Assembly (NCBI GenBank): GCA_903903975.1
Contig: CAIVAS010000091.1
Coordinates: forward strand, 1-43,330
Direction of reading: 5' to 3'
Source of the DNA: an uncultured Burkholderiales bacterium
Lineage (GTDB): Bacteria > Pseudomonadota > Gammaproteobacteria > Burkholderiales > Burkholderiaceae_E
Length of the DNA stretch: 43,330 nucleotides
Shown here: positions 42,752 through 43,330 of the stretch, piece by piece
Layout of the letters: every line of letters starts with the position of its first letter
How positions within the stretch are numbered: the stretch's first letter is position 1
Translations under genes and position numbers: made by a program
Notes under the pieces: model-generated
What the model was told of the DNA's origin: nothing
The model's input: only the letters and a program-made list of their open reading frames with translations
Database searches by the model: none

Positions 42752-43330
42752 TCAGGCTGAGGCCGTCTGTTGAACCTGCTGGTATGCCCAGGTCAGCCAG
42801 GGCATCAGCGCCTTGAGATCGGACGCCTCGACTGTCGCGCCGCACCAGATCCGCAGACCCGCCGGCGCGTCCTTGTAGGCGCCAATGTCGTAGGCGACAC
42901 CCTGTGATTCAAGCAGCTTGACCATGGCACCCACCTTGTCCGCCGGCAGCGCGACGCTCAGGCAGACGCTGGTGTTGGAACGCGTTGCCGGATCTTTGGC
43001 CAGAAAGGAGATCCAGTCATTGGCCGCAACGAAATCGGCGATCACTTTCAGATTTTCCTCACTGCGCGCAATGGTGGCCTTCACGCCGCCGAGGCTGTCA
43101 ACCCATTGCAGGGCATCGAGATAATCGGCCACGCACAGCATCGAGGGCGTATTGATGGTTTCGCCCTTGAAGAGTCCCTCGGTGATCTTGCCGCCCGACT
43201 TCATGCGAAAGACCTTGGGCATGGGCCACGGCGGGTTGTAGCTTTCGAGCCTGGCCACCGCACGAGGACTGAGAATCAGCATTCCGTGGCCGCCTTCTCC
43301 GCCAAGCACCTTCTGCCAGGAGTAGGTCAC
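42752..43330 (-). CDS. serC: Phosphoserine aminotransferase, 5' end cut by window
   Basis: The C-terminal 192 residues of a PLP-dependent class V aminotransferase making phosphoserine from phosphohydroxypyruvate and glutamate. The PLP-lysine lies in TYSWQKVLGGEGGHGMLIL near the visible N-terminus, followed by GLFKGETINTPSMLCVADYLDAL and FLAKDPATRSNTSVCLSV. These patterns fit the Methanosarcina/alphaproteobacterial class of SerC rather than the E. coli-like class. The start codon is outside the window. The gene precedes serA in an operon, giving two consecutive steps of serine synthesis. Confidence 0.93.
   Translation of the reverse strand: MTYSWQKVLGGEGGHGMLILSPRAVARLESYNPPWPMPKVFRMKSGGKITEGLFKGETINTPSMLCVADYLDALQWVDSLGGVKATIARSEENLKVIADFVAANDWISFLAKDPATRSNTSVCLSVALPADKVGAMVKLLESQGVAYDIGAYKDAPAGLRIWCGATVEASDLKALMPWLTWAYQQVQQTASA

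Noticed and set aside
1-43330. CRISPR arrays, insertion sequences, prophage genes or integrases
   Set aside because: No regularly spaced repeats, transposase or recombinase motifs were recognised in any frame; tandem repeats seen are too short and few.

Overview
The window looks like a piece of chromosome from a GC-rich betaproteobacterium, most likely of the order Burkholderiales. The main evidence is the block cysS, alkA-type glycosylase, accA, tilS, lysC, tRNA-Ser(GCU), which is a familiar Burkholderiales gene order. Further support comes from the suhB/trmJ/cysE neighbourhood, the TPR-protein/cyclophilin/lpxH cluster, and a decayed Bug (TctC-type) solute receptor, a family greatly expanded in that order. 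The assignment is inference from gene order and family content; no database was searched.

Layout. Positions 1-3428 (minus) hold a FIST-domain sensor translationally coupled to a hybrid histidine kinase cut off by the window edge; it resembles the NosP/NahK nitric-oxide sensing pair. Positions 3667-16457 are conserved housekeeping: GNAT acetyltransferase, suhB, a sodium:solute symporter, trmJ, cysE, lpxH, cyclophilin, TPR protein, cysS, DNA glycosylase, accA, tilS, lysC and a tRNA-Ser. Positions 16458-22000 are an accessory, decaying stretch that starts right after the tRNA. It contains a higBA toxin-antitoxin pair whose promoter predicts a leaderless toxin mRNA, a broken Bug receptor gene, a PEP-CTERM surface protein with a duplicated upstream element, an internally deleted and frameshifted pilY1, a chloramphenicol-phosphotransferase-like kinase and a broken SMP-30/gluconolactonase gene. 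No transposase or integrase was recognised.

Positions 22033-33684 return to intact genes: a beta-hydroxyacid dehydrogenase, histidine phosphatase, GST, Rossmann protein, TRIC-type channel, LON-domain protein, a two-gene ABC exporter, argE, a class III CoA-transferase, a Kef-type K+/H+ antiporter preceded by a 30-codon stump of its kefF partner, and a KTSC protein. Positions 33874-41533 hold a redox/catabolic set: nitroreductase, an alkylsulfatase-like MBL protein with a damaged metal motif, two MDR reductases (one lacking the structural-zinc lobe), a VOC protein, a CopZ-type chaperone, an MFS transporter and an SDR. Positions 41553-43330 (minus) hold serC-serA for serine synthesis; serC runs off the right edge.

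The best candidates for follow-up are the FIST/hybrid-kinase module, the leaderless higBA promoter with its operator in the spacer, the paired 30-bp element upstream of the PEP-CTERM gene, the poly-C frameshift in the mini-pilY1, the kefF stump overlapping the kefC start, and the MBL protein that keeps its fold but has lost half of its metal-binding motif. None of these is proven to be a new system.
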